From positions 33,773,001 to 33,837,000 of the forward strand of contig NC_091677.1 of the NCBI RefSeq assembly GCF_042453785.1: a DNA stretch of 64,000 nucleotides. The letters run 5' to 3'. Of this stretch, positions 1-11,928 are shown in pieces (position 1 is the stretch's first letter; each line of letters opens with the position of its first letter). The notes below the pieces were generated by a model. It was not told the DNA's origin. It made no database searches and was given only the letters and a program-made list of their open reading frames with translations. The DNA comes from Malus domestica (taxonomy: Eukaryota > Streptophyta > Magnoliopsida > Rosales > Rosaceae). The position numbers and the translations under genes were made by a program.

Positions 1-1
1 G

Positions 2-2184
2 TTTATGGTTCAAGGACTGGATGAGGATGAATCACTAGAGCTTTTCTGTTGGCATGCCTTCAGACAATCCCATCCAGAAGAAGGTTACATGAAGCTTTCA
101 AGACATGTGGTCCAGCACTGTGGAGGGCTTCCATTAGCTCTTCAAGTTCTGGGATCTTCTCTATCCGGAAAATGTGTAGAAGTGTGGCAAAGTGCATTGC
201 AGAAGTTAGACGTGATCCCTAATGACAAAATTCAAAAAGTTCTGAGGATAAGTTTTGATTCTTTACAAGATGATCATGACAAAAATTTATTCCTTCACAT
301 AGCCAGTTTCTTCACAGGAAAGAGGATGGATTATACAAGTAGAATATTGGACAGCTTAGAGTTTTACACAAGGATTGGGATTGAAAATCTAGTTGACAGA
401 TGCCTAGTGAAAATTCAATGGAACAGGTTGGTCATGCATCAATTGGTGAGAAAAATGGCAATGGAAATTATTCGTGAAGAATCACCTGATGACCCTGGAA
501 AACGTAGTAGAGTGTTGCAGAAAGATGCCTCTAATATTTTGAGAAAATTAAGTGTAAGAACTATGTTTTTCATATGTATGTATTTTTCGTTATGATTTGT
601 ATGTGCAGTACTAGTAATATACTTACCCAATTCTCTGATTTGTTAGCAGGGTACGGAAAATATTAAGGGCCTCATGCTCAACCTTGCTAGCAAAAGAACG
701 TTTGTTCGAAGTGATAAAAAACGATGCCATGTTGAAGATTATGATGGAAATTGTTCAAGACGACGTCGGCTTGGTTTCTTCTCTTGGAAGCCAATTAGCT
801 TTTCCTCCACAAACTCAGCTTCTGCATCAAATGAGATAGATTTCAAATCTGAGGCATTTAGAAGGATGCAGAATCTTGAAATTCTCATTCTCAACAACGT
901 CAACATCAGGGGAAGCTACGAAGAATTTTCAAAAAATTTAGTATGTTTATCTTGGCGGGGATTCCACTTAAAATCAATACCAGAAAATTTTTGTTTGGAA
1001 AACCTGGTTGTTCTAGACATGCGAAATAGTAGCCTACAACATGTTTGGAATGGGACCAGGGTATGTAACTCTCTCTCTCTCTCTCTCACAAACACACACA
1101 AATTAATAGGGGCCATTATATCGTCTTAGAAGCTAATTCATTTGTATTATTATTGACACAGGTTATTCCGAGGCTGAAGATTCTTAATTTCAGTCATTCG
1201 CATGGCCTTAGGACAATCCCCGACTTCTCAGGACTCTATAACCTTGAGAGGTTGATTCTTAAACATTGCTTAAATTTGGTTGAGGTTCATGAGTCCATCG
1301 GACACCTAGAAAAACTTCTTGTTTTGAATCTAAAAGGCTGCAAAAATCTCATGAAGCTTCCAATATTGAGATCTATTCAGGATCTTATTCTTTCTGGTTG
1401 CTCAAAGCTTGAAATGAAGAAACTCAATCTGGTATCATCTAAATCATGGTATTCAGTCTGGTCGTGGGTGTCGCCAAGAAAAAATACTAAATTAAGCAGT
1501 TTCTCATTGGCAAGTTTACCACGTTCTCTGACAAGTTTAAGTCTGGATTGCTGCAATATATCAGAGATTCCAAGTGCCCTAACTATGCTGTCCTCGTTAG
1601 AGTACTTGAATCTGGATGGTAATCCGATTACAAGCCTACCAGAAAGCATGAACTATCTTGTTAAGCTCCGGACTCTTAAAGGATCTGAATGCAGAAACCT
1701 CACAACACTTCCAGAGCTCCCACGTTCTTTGACGAGTTTAACGCTGGTTCGCTGCAATATATCAGAGATTCCAAGTTCCCTAACTATGCTGTCCGCGTTA
1801 AAGTACTTGAATCTGCATGGTAGTCCGATTACAAGCCTACCAGAAAGCATGAACAATCTTGTTAAGCTCCAGACTCTTAGAGTATCTGGTTGCAGAAACC
1901 TCACAATGCTTCCAGAGCTCCCACGTTCTTTGACAAGTTTAAATCTGGCTTGCTGCAATATATCAGAGATTCCAAGTGCCCTAACTATGCTGTCCTCATT
2001 AAAGTACTTGGATCTTGATGGTAATCCGATTACAAGCCTACCAGAAAGCATGAACAATCTTGTTAACCTCCAGACTCTTGATGTAACTGGTTGCAGAAAC
2101 CTCACAATGCTTCCAGAGCTCCCACGTAGTTTGGAACAATTGCATGATAGAGGTTGCGCATCATTGAAAAGAATAACAAATTAA
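2..2184 (+). CDS. TNL1: TIR-NBS-LRR receptor, 5' end outside window, early stop
   Basis: Intracellular immune receptor, C-terminal two thirds only. Exons read 2-553, 650-1060 and 1162-2184, all joined in phase 0 at AG|GT-type junctions. Exon one holds the end of the NB-ARC domain (CGGLPLALQVLGSS; FLHIASFF; MHQL where the MHD motif is expected). Exon two is the linker to the LRRs, and exon three holds the LRRs. Roughly 661 residues are visible. LRR codons 1528-2130 form three copies of a 67-residue module. Relative to TNL3, one base is missing just after codons for LKRITN, so translation stops at 2184 before the region that leads to the post-LRR exon. The protein may therefore lack its C-terminal domain. 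The gene must begin upstream of the window, where TIR and P-loop exons are expected. Family assignment is secure; whether it is functional is unknown. Confidence 0.85.
1528..2130 (+). repeat. LRR module array in TNL1, three 201-bp units
   Basis: Three head-to-tail units of exactly 201 bp (67 codons), starting at 1528, 1729 and 1930. Each encodes three leucine-rich repeats of 23, 23 and 21 residues with cores such as CCNISEIPSALTML, NPITSLPESMNNL and GCRNLTMLPELPRS. The units differ from each other more than those in TNL2, which suggests an older or less homogenised array. Confidence 0.9.
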
Positions 2185-3160
2185 CCGAAGTTGGCCATGT
2201 CACCGGACTTAGATTACTGGTTTTCTTGCATAGTAATGGACCCAAGGCTATGGTATTGTGGGAAACTTGTTGATTTTAGAAGCTTGTTGGATACACTAGC
2301 ATTGGTCTCATATCTCTCAGATCTATTCGATTTGGAACCCAAAGGTGGCATTGAGGTCCAAGGGAACTATTGTGAGAGTTTGGGCGTCAAGGTTCTCTCT
2401 CTCTCTCTCTCTCTCTCTCTTATGTACAGGTGCTTATAATATGGTGAATAAGATCTCTATGGCGTAAACGATTAGATTGTAATGACAACATCACCATGGA
2501 ACTGCAGGGAACTTTTGACTGCTGCATATTGAGCATATTTGTTCAGGGGAGCAAGATTCCAGATCGGTTCAATTACAGGAGCATGGGTAACACTGTGTTC
2601 TCTATTATTGTTCCTTCACATCTTAATCTCAAGATCGTAGGTTTAAACGCATGTATATTATATGCACAGCAGTCGGATCGGAGCCTTGAGGTTGCACGTG
2701 GCCATGATCACCGTTCGCTTGAACTTAGGAATGAGACAAAGGGCCGTAAGTGGAACTTAAGAATGCGGAATGAGGTTGAATGGAACTTAAGAATGCCGTT
2801 GGATCATGGGGAACAATGAGTTGGAATGCGGGGAAAGAGTGTGTCTTGCAATCAAAGAGGACAATGGTTTCCTCACAAAGGAGATTGGAGTCCAGTTTGT
2901 GTACAAGCGGCAAAATAAGGATAGGGAGGATGTGCCATCAAGTAGTGAAGATACAACGATCCAACGAGAAAGATCTCCTTGGGAGTAGACCCAAAGTTTC
3001 CTTGAAACCACAAGACCCCGTGTTCCGGGGGGTGTAGAGACGGGGATTCAATGCATCCATAGCTGCGATAAGAAAGTAATTTCAACTGTCATGTGTGCGG
3101 CTGAATACTATTTCTGTAACAGTGACAGGATCGAGAGGCTCTACCGCAGTGGGTCGTAGG
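2185..3160 (+). pseudogene. TNL1 decayed post-LRR (C-JID-like) exon
   Basis: Out-of-frame continuation of TNL1. 2190-2392 still encodes residues matching TNL3 (PKGGIEVQ, NYCES) in another frame. The last exon would begin at 2508 after CTGCAG and encodes the typical post-LRR opening GSKIPDRFNYRSMGN. Near 2790 a deletion relative to TNL3 shifts the frame, and a further TAG (2986-2988) replaces a Trp codon. The post-LRR/C-JID domain in TNLs helps bind effectors, so its loss would matter if the locus is expressed. A CT microsatellite lies at 2393-2420. Confidence 0.7.
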
Positions 3161-3347
3161 CTTTCGGACTTTTAGCCAAAATAACCCAGTTTAATTGATG
3201 TTGGTGATGCCCAAATCACTAGATTCAGATGTGTATTGGTTGTTAAGCTTTCGTTTCTATCTATTTTCTGTTTCCTCCTAAAAAATTGTTTTCAAGAATT
3301 TAATAAAATTCCATACCAAACAAGTTCTTGCCTAGATAAGAGTATGA

Positions 3348-3378
3348 ACTAGCAAAAATGCCCGTGCTGCGCTGCGTG
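3348..3378 (-). other. Helitron-like 3' terminus candidate (copy 1)
   Basis: On the minus strand the sequence ends with a GC-rich stretch, then GCATTTTTGCTAGT. A GC-rich imperfect hairpin about ten bases before a terminal CTAGT is the pattern of plant Helitron 3' ends. The base after CTAGT on the minus strand is T, as expected for insertion between A and T. The hairpin is imperfect here and no 5' TC end was identified, so this is a candidate only. Homology between the TNL1 and TNL2 downstream flanks stops just after this motif. Confidence 0.35.
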
Positions 3379-3817
3379 GTTGTGTGACACGCATTTGGTA
3401 AGCTTCGGGGGAGATAAGAGTAATGGTAGAACTTAATGAAACTTGGTTGATTAGATTTTTTTTTTTTTTTTTTTTTGTTCATAGTAACGGGCATTGTGCA
3501 GGTAAGTCATTTTCTTCAGAGAATTGGGGAACAGGTTCATGGTCTTCTTTACACAAATCTATGTTTAGTTTACCACATAGATTAGTGGCAACGATCACAC
3601 GACCATCGCCAACTACCGCTACTTCGAAATCAAAAAACCGCAAACTAAGGTTAAGTGTTGGTAAAGATGAAAGGTTATATGTATTATGTGACTAATGACT
3701 GATGTTGCCGAGACACGAAAAACATGAAGCTTCCTGGAACTATTTGGTTTAGTGAAAAGTAAATTTCGAACATTGTTTCGTGGTGTTACGCATGCCAACC
3801 ACATACTCTGCGGGTGC

Positions 3818-6800
3818 TCACAAGGATTCGACATCTTCTTCCTGATGCTCCAGAACAATGGTGGCAAGAGCAAGTCTATAAGCTGAAGATCTCAAATTCC
3901 TGACTAGAACATATATTTCCTTTCGTCTTCGCTTAGCTGGCACCAAATCCCATTGTTCCTCTCTGAGACGAGCGAGTACAACTGCCTCGCAAAAAGCTTC
4001 TGCTACTGGCTTCTTGCTGCATATAAAATAAAATGCAATTTAGCACATGGAAAATGATGAACGCATAGCAAAATAGAAAGAAAAGATGGTCGTTGTAAAG
4101 TGGCAAGAGGCTGTGAACTAACATCCCTCTAACAAAACCAGTGGTGACGAAGCCCATTGGCGAACGATAAGTTTCTCTAAGAACAGGGTCCTCTGGCATT
4201 TGGAGTTCCCACTTACCAGAAGATTGCTCTGTGAAGTACGAAGCCACAGCAGATTGAGGCATTTGAAGTCCTCCATCGAAACTCTCTGACCTGCAAGACA
4301 CACACATGAAGCTTATTTTTCAAAATTATTGGTCTGCAGCATGAATGGTGCTCTGAAATACGTATAAAGTCTTTCAAAAATAGCTGCAAAACTTCAAGTC
4401 ACTCCCACGATTAAAATTTTCAACGGTTACATTAAATCTCAGAAAATTTTCATCAATGCAAGTTCTGAATAAGAGACGTAATGTAAATAGGTCACATTAT
4501 CTCCTCTACTAGTATATAAAAGACGAGAAAATTTCAAGCACCACCGTTGTAATACAATCATAAGCTTATAGGATAGCATATAAATCATAAGCTTATAGGA
4601 TATCAAAGAAAAAATGACTACCTAGTCCACAGTGATATGTCCGTCAGTCGAGGAGCTCCCTCTTCAAGAAAACCTTCCTTGTAAGCATGGAGTAATACTC
4701 CAACAAAACATAGTTTATGATTGTACTTAAATCTAGTAAACTGATCTTGGCCCGGACCAAGCTTGATTTCGACCCTCATAAACTTCGTGAAACTTCTCTC
4801 CTTATCAGCGACATATGGAAACAGACGTAAATGACAGCCTTGAATTTCACTCAAGAAATTTGTCAGCAAAAAACTCGTCTGTGCGATAAAACCATCAAAT
4901 GAATTTCCATGACAGCCGGCTAATGTAGTATCAGAATTTCCAGAGTCTGAATTAGTGATGAATAGCTTCTGATGCCATGTTGCTGCCTAAAACTTTCAGC
5001 ATCTCCAACTGCATTTGATTCTTCGTTTAAAGCAACTTGGATACTATTCCATGGGGATAAAATGGGAACCCTCAAAGGTCTTATGGCTGGAGGATGAAGT
5101 TCCTCTTTAAGATTAGAGGCAGCAGCTTCGGTCTCCTTGAGGCATAAATATGCATCGCAATCAGGAAAATCTGAAGGAATATATGGCAACCCCATCTAGA
5201 AAATAAAAGGGACTTAGATGCAACATTCGATAACCTGATATTAAATATTATAATTTACACGTAATAAGTTTCAATGCTTACTTCACACGAAATCCAGCGC
5301 TTCTCTCTCAACCCCATTGCATGAGCCCCCTTAGAGACAAGAGAAATCCAAAATGCCTTGACCCAGCTTAAGGGGAGTATAACAGACCATCTGTAAGGCA
5401 ATAAGAGATAGACTTCTAAGGTAACTTTAAAAATATATCATACTCAATTGAACAGATGATAAAGTTTGATGCATTGATGGAATTTTAAGGCGAGTCAGAA
5501 AAAAACAGATTGTCACATTCTACTTTCATGAAATCCAGAACTTCGAAGATCACGTTATCAATTATTGCACAAAGAGTCAGCAGGAACATTTATGCCATGA
5601 CTTTCATGTTTCCGATAAAAAGACATAGAACTCCATAATATATATCTTATGAGAAACAAAATATATTAACAGTTTATAAACAGTACGAACATACAACTCA
5701 GGAGAAATGGTGCCCACTGAACCCACATATAAGCATTAATACAAGTACATAAAATATGCAGCAATTAGCTTAATCCACATAACACTAAATGGAAGAATAA
5801 ACCAGGAAAAAAAGGAGTTTACCCAACATGCAAGCCTCTTCCGTTACTATCTTCAAAAGCATAATCGGGCAAGATCATGAGCCCTGTGACGTGGAGGAAG
5901 TATTTAGTTCCCCTGAACTTCAATCATCGAGGCTGAACAAATTCCTATTCTGGTCATGTTTTTCCTTGCAAAGAACAGCCTCTTCCACTGGAGGGCTTAC
6001 TCCACTGCTAACATCCTACAAATTGTTTGCTCTGATCTTGCCATTACCTGCAGGTTCATCTGAAAATCGTCCAAAGATAACATGCTTTTTGTCTTCAGCT
6101 CCTAGTACATCACCTAGTATACTAGCTGAACCTAAATCTTGAGCATCTGCAGTGTTTCCCTTCTCTGTTAATGTGCAAGGATCCTTGACATTAAGGGACA
6201 AAATTGCATGAGAAGGAATTTCCTCCTCATTTTTAAGATGAATTGTAGATTGGGAATCCTCATCCGCCTTGGCAGCTGAATGTCTCATCAACTTCCAAGA
6301 ATTATCTCTAGTCCTATTCAGCCAGACAACAAAATTAGCCATCTTTAACCTCATTACTTGGTTATGTCACTGAAATCCTCTCCGTAACTCACCTGGTAGA
6401 AGGGATTAATGTCCTTTGAAGGAGTTGAAATGCTTTTGATCCCACTAATTCTAATTTTGCAAGTTGACCCTCAAGTGAGAAACAATTAATCACGATGTCC
6501 CTGCCCTCCATCTAAGATAATAAAGCATTATATGAATAACAGTAAATAATCTACCGAGAACATGTAGTATCATCTAACAGTATGAGTTCTCTATTCTGAC
6601 ATCTACCAAGTCTAGACTAGAGGCAAACTTTGACACCTAAGCACAGCACAAAAACCACTTGAGATAGCATTTGAAAAAAAATGTTGGCTTATCAGAGAAT
6701 CAAGTACAAAGCATAGAAGTAGACGAGTTTCAGTATTGCCCTAAATCATCATTCACTCAAAGAATTCAATACCAAACCAGGGCTGTTGCATTCTATCTTA

Positions 6801-8132
6801 AGATCCATAAATCATTATTTCCTTCCTTCTGACGTGAAGTCAGATGAGATTAAGCCTCTATACACTTGCTATTGATGTATGTGTGAACAAAAAGAAGGAA
6901 TGGGTACCTCTTTTTGGCAAGCTAATTTCAAAGTGTCATAAGCTTCAGTGAGAGCAGAAGCATGTATCCACACCCAAAGCTGGCGATCAGTAGAAGAGTG
7001 GTTTGTACTCTCTAGTCCTTTAAATTCATCGCCTTCACAGTCAGCTGCATTATTATCTCTATTTGGTTGGCCAGAAGGCCGCCACATACAGTTCACAGGA
7101 GCAATTGGTTTTGAAAGAGGTGCTCCCAAATGATGAAGCTGCAAAAAATGGGTCATCAAGTCAATACCTCAAGTCATCCACATTCACAAAGAAAAGTGCA
7201 ATAGGATAACTTACCATAGCATTATCATATATGACGCCAGAAATAACAGAACGGGAAACATTTTCAGAACGAGTTGACTGAGGAGACACCATTACCATGC
7301 CTAACACTGATAGTAACGAATCCTGGATGCATATGAAGTAGGGTGTAACATCATAATTTAGTAGCAGAAAATAACATATTGCAACACTTTTCCTTTTGAA
7401 GAAAAATAAATTAAAAGGTATACAATTTCATAGGAATAAATTCATAAGATAGAAAGTAAATGCCTGCCTCCGGCCCCTCCAATTGGATAGCTACATGATA
7501 GCTTGCATCATGAACAAGCACTCCATCCCTGAACCACTTCAAGACAGCTCTGGACCCCCTTCCTCTACATTTTATTGTTTTTTTTTTTTTTGATAAAATA
7601 GATATACAAGCGAATTAGTTATTTATTGAGAAATAGAAGAAATAATAAGCGAAAAGTAAAGAATAACACTGCTAAATTAATATGCGTTTTACCTGCCCTG
7701 CAAACCCAAGGGAAGGTAGTAACCCCAAAGCTCTGTCATTGCGAACCGCTTCGCATGCCAAACATGTGTTCTAAGCCTCTTTGTACCATCCCCTGATGTG
7801 CAGAAACCCTTTTCAAGGTTCATTTTAAGCTCAGCTCTCCTACGAATGCGATGAGGAACATTCTTGTCATCTTTCTCTGGAGGCAATGTCAAAGCATTAC
7901 TCTGATCAAGTTTTCTCTATTTTCTAAATCTTTTTTTGGCGGCTTGATTGTCGTAAGCAGTGGTTCTTCTTCTCTTGCTTCTCCGAGACCGGAAATCATT
8001 GTTCAATCTGTTAGATACAATTGAATGGAGTGTCTCAAGCTCTGAACCCCGTGATTCTGCAAACTTTTGGACATTGATTTTTCGAGGCGGAGCTGATGAA
8101 ACCTGTTGCCGTCTGAAACCATCGGTAGCCAT
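3818..8132 (-). pseudogene. POP1: POP1-like RNase P/MRP subunit, broken copy with introns
   Basis: POP1 is the large scaffold protein of RNase P and RNase MRP, which process pre-tRNA and pre-rRNA in the nucleus. Ten exons can be traced on the minus strand: 7693-8132, 7468-7564, 7215-7322, 6908-7138, 6393-6511, 5823-6313, 5282-5390, 4622-5195, 4123-4290 and 3818-4016, about 845 codons, a normal plant POP1 length. Diagnostic POP1 sequence includes the basic run and LRTHVWHAKRFAMTELWGYY in exon 1, LPYIPSDFPDC in exon 8 and TGFVRG in exon 9. Disruptions: an in-frame TAG at 7917-7919 in exon 1; TAG 6016-6018 and TGA 5920-5922 in exon 6, with a frameshift near 5860; and a one-base shift near 4970 in exon 8. 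Introns are retained, so it is a DNA-level duplicate, not a processed copy. The intron after exon 2 would use a GC donor (GAG|GCAGGC). Confidence 0.8.
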
Positions 8133-8226
8133 TAGACAAAATTAAACCCCTCAGATGAAGAACGATATTATACCAGTCTGCCACACAAAATTATAATCGC
8201 CTCTTCACTCTTCGGACATCATTGGT

Positions 8227-8515
8227 CTCTATTCGCAGTACTACTCTATTACTCTGAAATGTCCAAAAACAAATTGTAAGATTCTTCAAAGCGTAGCAAT
8301 CGCAACTGGTTCCAATTCCAATTACTTTTTATGGCGCATTTACGTAACGTAATCAAAATAGAGGAATTGAATTGAGGAGGACTCAGAATCGGATTCTATT
8401 GAAGCTGTTGGAATCGGATTCTATTCGCAGTACTAGTACTGTGAAATGTCCAAAAACAATTTTTGAGATTCTTCAAAGCTTAGCAATCGCAACTGTGGTT
8501 CCAATTCCAAATAAA
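8227..8515. repeat. Direct repeat of about 95 bp upstream of POP1 copy
   Basis: Two imperfect direct copies, about 8227-8325 and 8420-8515, share CTATTCGCAGTACTA, TGAAATGTCCAAAAACAA and TAGCAATCGCAACT blocks. A third weaker match to the following A-rich stretch lies near 8660. They sit in what would be the 5' flank of the POP1 copy. No coding sequence was seen in 8133-9450 apart from these repeats and a short purine-rich (GA)n tract near 9070-9095. Confidence 0.6.
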
Positions 8516-9459
8516 TATAAAGTTCGAAACAATAGAAAACATCAGATACGAAATTCACAGTCTAACTAACATGATAACATCAATGATACAACAACTTCAA
8601 CTTAACTTTCGAAAACCAATATGTAATGACACAAAGCTAAATGAGCAACTACTGCGGTATCCAATAAATATATAAAGATTGAAACAAAGAAAACATTAAG
8701 ATAAGAAATTCTGAATGCAATGTGACCAACAAAATCAATTACTTGGCACTGGCACTGCCACTGTAGGAATTTAACAAAAGAAACTCCTCACATCAACCAC
8801 CAGTTGCATTGCGTGTATCAAAACTCACCAGATATGCTCACAAATTCATACTAACAATTATTTTAAAAACAAAATCAAAATAAGAACAAGGATGCAGTGC
8901 AGTGCAGATTCACTCGAAAACTAAGTGAGATTGCGGGATTATCGGAACTGAATGGCTTTGGATTTGCGTTTCAGCTTCTGGTTATCTAGTGGTAGACGTC
9001 ACAAAATTAGTAAAATTAACTAATTTGAATGAAAATAAAGAATAAAACTTTACCATGGGAATCTGCAAGCAGAGATAGAGAGAGAGTACCTGAGGACTGA
9101 GAGAAGAAGAATATGTGAGAGGGAGAGGAGAGAGATTTTGCAGCTGAAGAGTGGAGAAAGAAAGGAGGGAAAAGGGGTACCGAGCAAGTGGCAGCCTACT
9201 TGATACCTGGAGCAATTTAATTGATTACCGTTGGATCAATCTCAACGGCTGAAACTAAACACTTTCTGTATCCAAGAAAAACAAGGCATCGGACTGAAAA
9301 CTCCATTCAGGACTCGGATTGATTCATCAGCGCGCTCACTCTCACTCTGTTGTTTTAAGTGATGGATCATATAAACTAAGGAAGCCAGATCGTCGTTGTT
9401 TTCAGAGAAACACATCTTCTCGGCCCTCTCAACTCCGAAACACACACGAGGGAGGCCAA

Positions 9460-9902
9460 ATGGGCCTCAGCCTTCTTCCTCGCAATCTCACAACAAACCC
9501 ATACCTCTACCAAACGGCCCTCGCAACCTCTACCACTTTCGCTGATTCAATCCACGTCTTCGTCGAGGTAAAGACTTCATCTTTTTCAATGTTAGAGTTA
9601 ATGGGTTTTACCCCTTTACCTGATCAAGTATGTAATCGCCATTGTAAACTTGCATGCTAGTTCTTCTCTGATCAAGGCCAGGAAGTCGACCGATGCTAAA
9701 TTGGATTATTCTCACATCACGGTAAAACAATTTTTGAAATTACTGCCTGAAGTTTACTGCATTTTCGTCACTAATCTAAACCCAGATATGAGATATCGAA
9801 TAAGTAGCAAATTGATTTTGGGATTTTAGGTTGAGCTTCGGACAGTTGATGGGTTCTTGAAGGATAGCACTCAAGAGTTACTACTTCATTCCCGTTTATG
9901 AC
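9460..9902 (+). other. Unassigned exon-like stretch
   Basis: 9460-9570 is open from an ATG (MGLSLLPRNLTT...) and ends at a good splice donor (GAG|GTAAAG). 9670-9720 (coding KSTDAKLDYSHIT before GTAAAA) and 9830-9902 (coding VELRTVDGFLKDSTQ after TTTTAG) also look like exons. They could be parts of one small gene divergent from the POP1 copy, or a gene fragment. I do not recognise the product, and no full reading frame can be assembled with confidence. Confidence 0.25.
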
Positions 9903-10018
9903 AAGGTATTATTTCTTATTCTTTTTCGGTGTCAGATTTCGCTGGATCTTTGCATTTCACGTGCTCTCATGCTTCAGTGATGATGTTGTGTTGTCTGTTA
10001 AATTATCGGAGGAGATGG

Positions 10019-10835
10019 CGAAGAGCTAGACCGGTAAACGGTCGGATTTATTGGATTTGAGTCGGGTTGAATCCGATCTGTTAATTTAATGGGTCATTTA
10101 AACCCAACCCGTTAAATTGACTGATCATCCGAACCCAACTTGTTAACATTTTATCCAAATCAATTACAATCCCGTTTTATATAGTAGAATTCGACTTTCT
10201 ATCAATTATATGCATCTCCTAATCTTAACATGGATGAGAAAATTGTATAAGTAAAACACAACTTCGGCAGACCCGACAATGATGAGCCCTGCGAGGCTTG
10301 TATTTAGAACACTTTTCACAGCCCCCATGTCAGAGATCAAGAATCAAAAGTTTCAAAATTAGCTACAGAGAGAAGAAATCAGCATTTTTAATGTGCGGCT
10401 AGACGCACTGCCATAAAGTACTTGATGACGTGAACTCTTCAAAAATTCAATGAAAGTGGGTTGCAGGGGGAAGAGAGAGAGAGCTTTGCTTTTAATAGTG
10501 CAGTACTGCAGTATTCCGTCGAGTTGAAGAAGACGTCGGAGAGAGTGGTAATTTCTGAGGAAGAAGGTGAGGGGGAAGTTCTCAGAGATGACGTGCACAC
10601 TACTGCAATAGTGCAATGCGAGAGAGTGAGGGTTTCATTATTACTATTGAAATTACACAAAAGCCCTCAATAACGAGTGTTAACGGGTGGTTAATGGGTT
10701 TCGCAGGTTCATCCAAAATAACCCGTTATTTAACGGGTGCTTAATGGGTTGACCCCGTTAACTACCCGACCCGATAAACACTCATCCACATACTCATTTT
10801 AACGGGTCAGATCGGGTTGGGTTAACGGGTCGGAT
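10019..10835. repeat. Region rich in AACGGGT/ACCCGTT motifs
   Basis: Clusters of AACGGGT, AACCCGTTAA and GGGTCGGATTT occur on both strands at 10030-10150 and 10670-10835, flanking a central stretch that contains a GA-rich run (10478-10490). The inverted arrangement of related blocks suggests a non-autonomous DNA transposon, but I could not define termini or a target-site duplication. It is not telomeric repeat (plant telomeres are TTTAGGG). Confidence 0.4.
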
Positions 10836-10889
10836 TTAAAATGCCAGTGCTACGAAGAGCCATACACTTGGTATTGCTTACTCGACTGA

Positions 10890-11012
10890 AACTCTCTGGT
10901 TGGGACTGTTAATTGTACAGTTGAACTACACCACTCTCACATCATGAATGACAGGTTTTGTTTTTGTTATAGATCAAGTCCTGATTTGCCTGTATTATTG
11001 TTGATCTTGGTA
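10890..11012 (+). pseudogene. Relic of RH24-like helicase last exon and 3' UTR
   Basis: This stretch matches 38585-38703, which is the last exon end and 3' untranslated region of the RH24-like copy in this window. Shared blocks include GGTTGGGACTGTT, CACCACTCTCACATC and TGCCTGTATTATTGTTGA. Only the last few codons and 3' UTR are present, so it is a small duplicated fragment with no coding capacity. The remaining 11013-11928 is AT-rich, with a (TA)n run at about 11592-11616, and shows no gene. Confidence 0.6.
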
Positions 11013-11928
11013 AGTTTACTTATTTAGCTTTAGTTGGGTTCCTAATTATGCATGCTTGTACTTTTTGTTCCATACTTTGAAATTGGCTTCAACCGCAAGA
11101 TCATTCAATTTGGTCACTTTTTTTTTATAATTTGGAACTAGTCCCCTAGACCAACCAACCTTCTTTATAATTTGACTCCTTCACGTAAAGCCACATGCCC
11201 CCAAAAATACCCTAAACCCGAAAGTCAAATTAACTTTTGACCAAAAAAACCAAATATTGTCAAATTAACGGTTTGATTAATGGAGGTATGAAATTGCTAA
11301 AAAATACAAGTTTGTGTATGAGATTAAAATGCTCTAAAGATGTTGTATGAGGTTACAATTACACTCACACTTAGGATGTAAAATGTTATTTACTTAATTT
11401 TAATTGTAAATTTTGAAGTTTTCAAGGGCAATTTATGGTATTTACATTTAGAATGCTTCACAATATAAAGTCTCCCACTTTATAGATATAGACAATTTAA
11501 TTGTAAATTTTGAAGTTTTCATGGATAATTTATGGTATTTTGAATGTTTCATCCTATATAAAATTTATGGTATTTTGAATGTTTCATCCTATATATATAT
11601 ATATATATATATATAAAGGTTTATGTACACCTCGTGTAACTTTTTTTTGTCCTAGTTTCATCAAAGAACTGCTAGTGGGGGATTCTCCACAAAAATTGAT
11701 AGTCAAAGTCCTCTCAAATTCTATATTATCCTCAACATCCCATTCACTTACGAGGAAACTTCGTCGTCAATAAGTGTGGAGTGCCTGGTGGCTAATGGGA
11801 ACCTTCCTCTTCATATATCATATTATGTCTTGTCCCTCTCAGAAACTGCATATAATTGTCCTTGGCCTTGCATATGCTTGCCCTGCTTTCATTCATTGCG
11901 AGAACCAAGAAGCAGAGGGTTTCTCTAG

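Noticed and set aside
3300-3494. Short frames around the poly(T) run at 3459-3478
   Set aside because: Low-complexity sequence between TNL1 and the POP1 copy; no support as genes.
10019-10835. Telomere-like repeats
   Set aside because: The motif is AACGGGT, not the plant TTTAGGG, and copies are scattered and on both strands.
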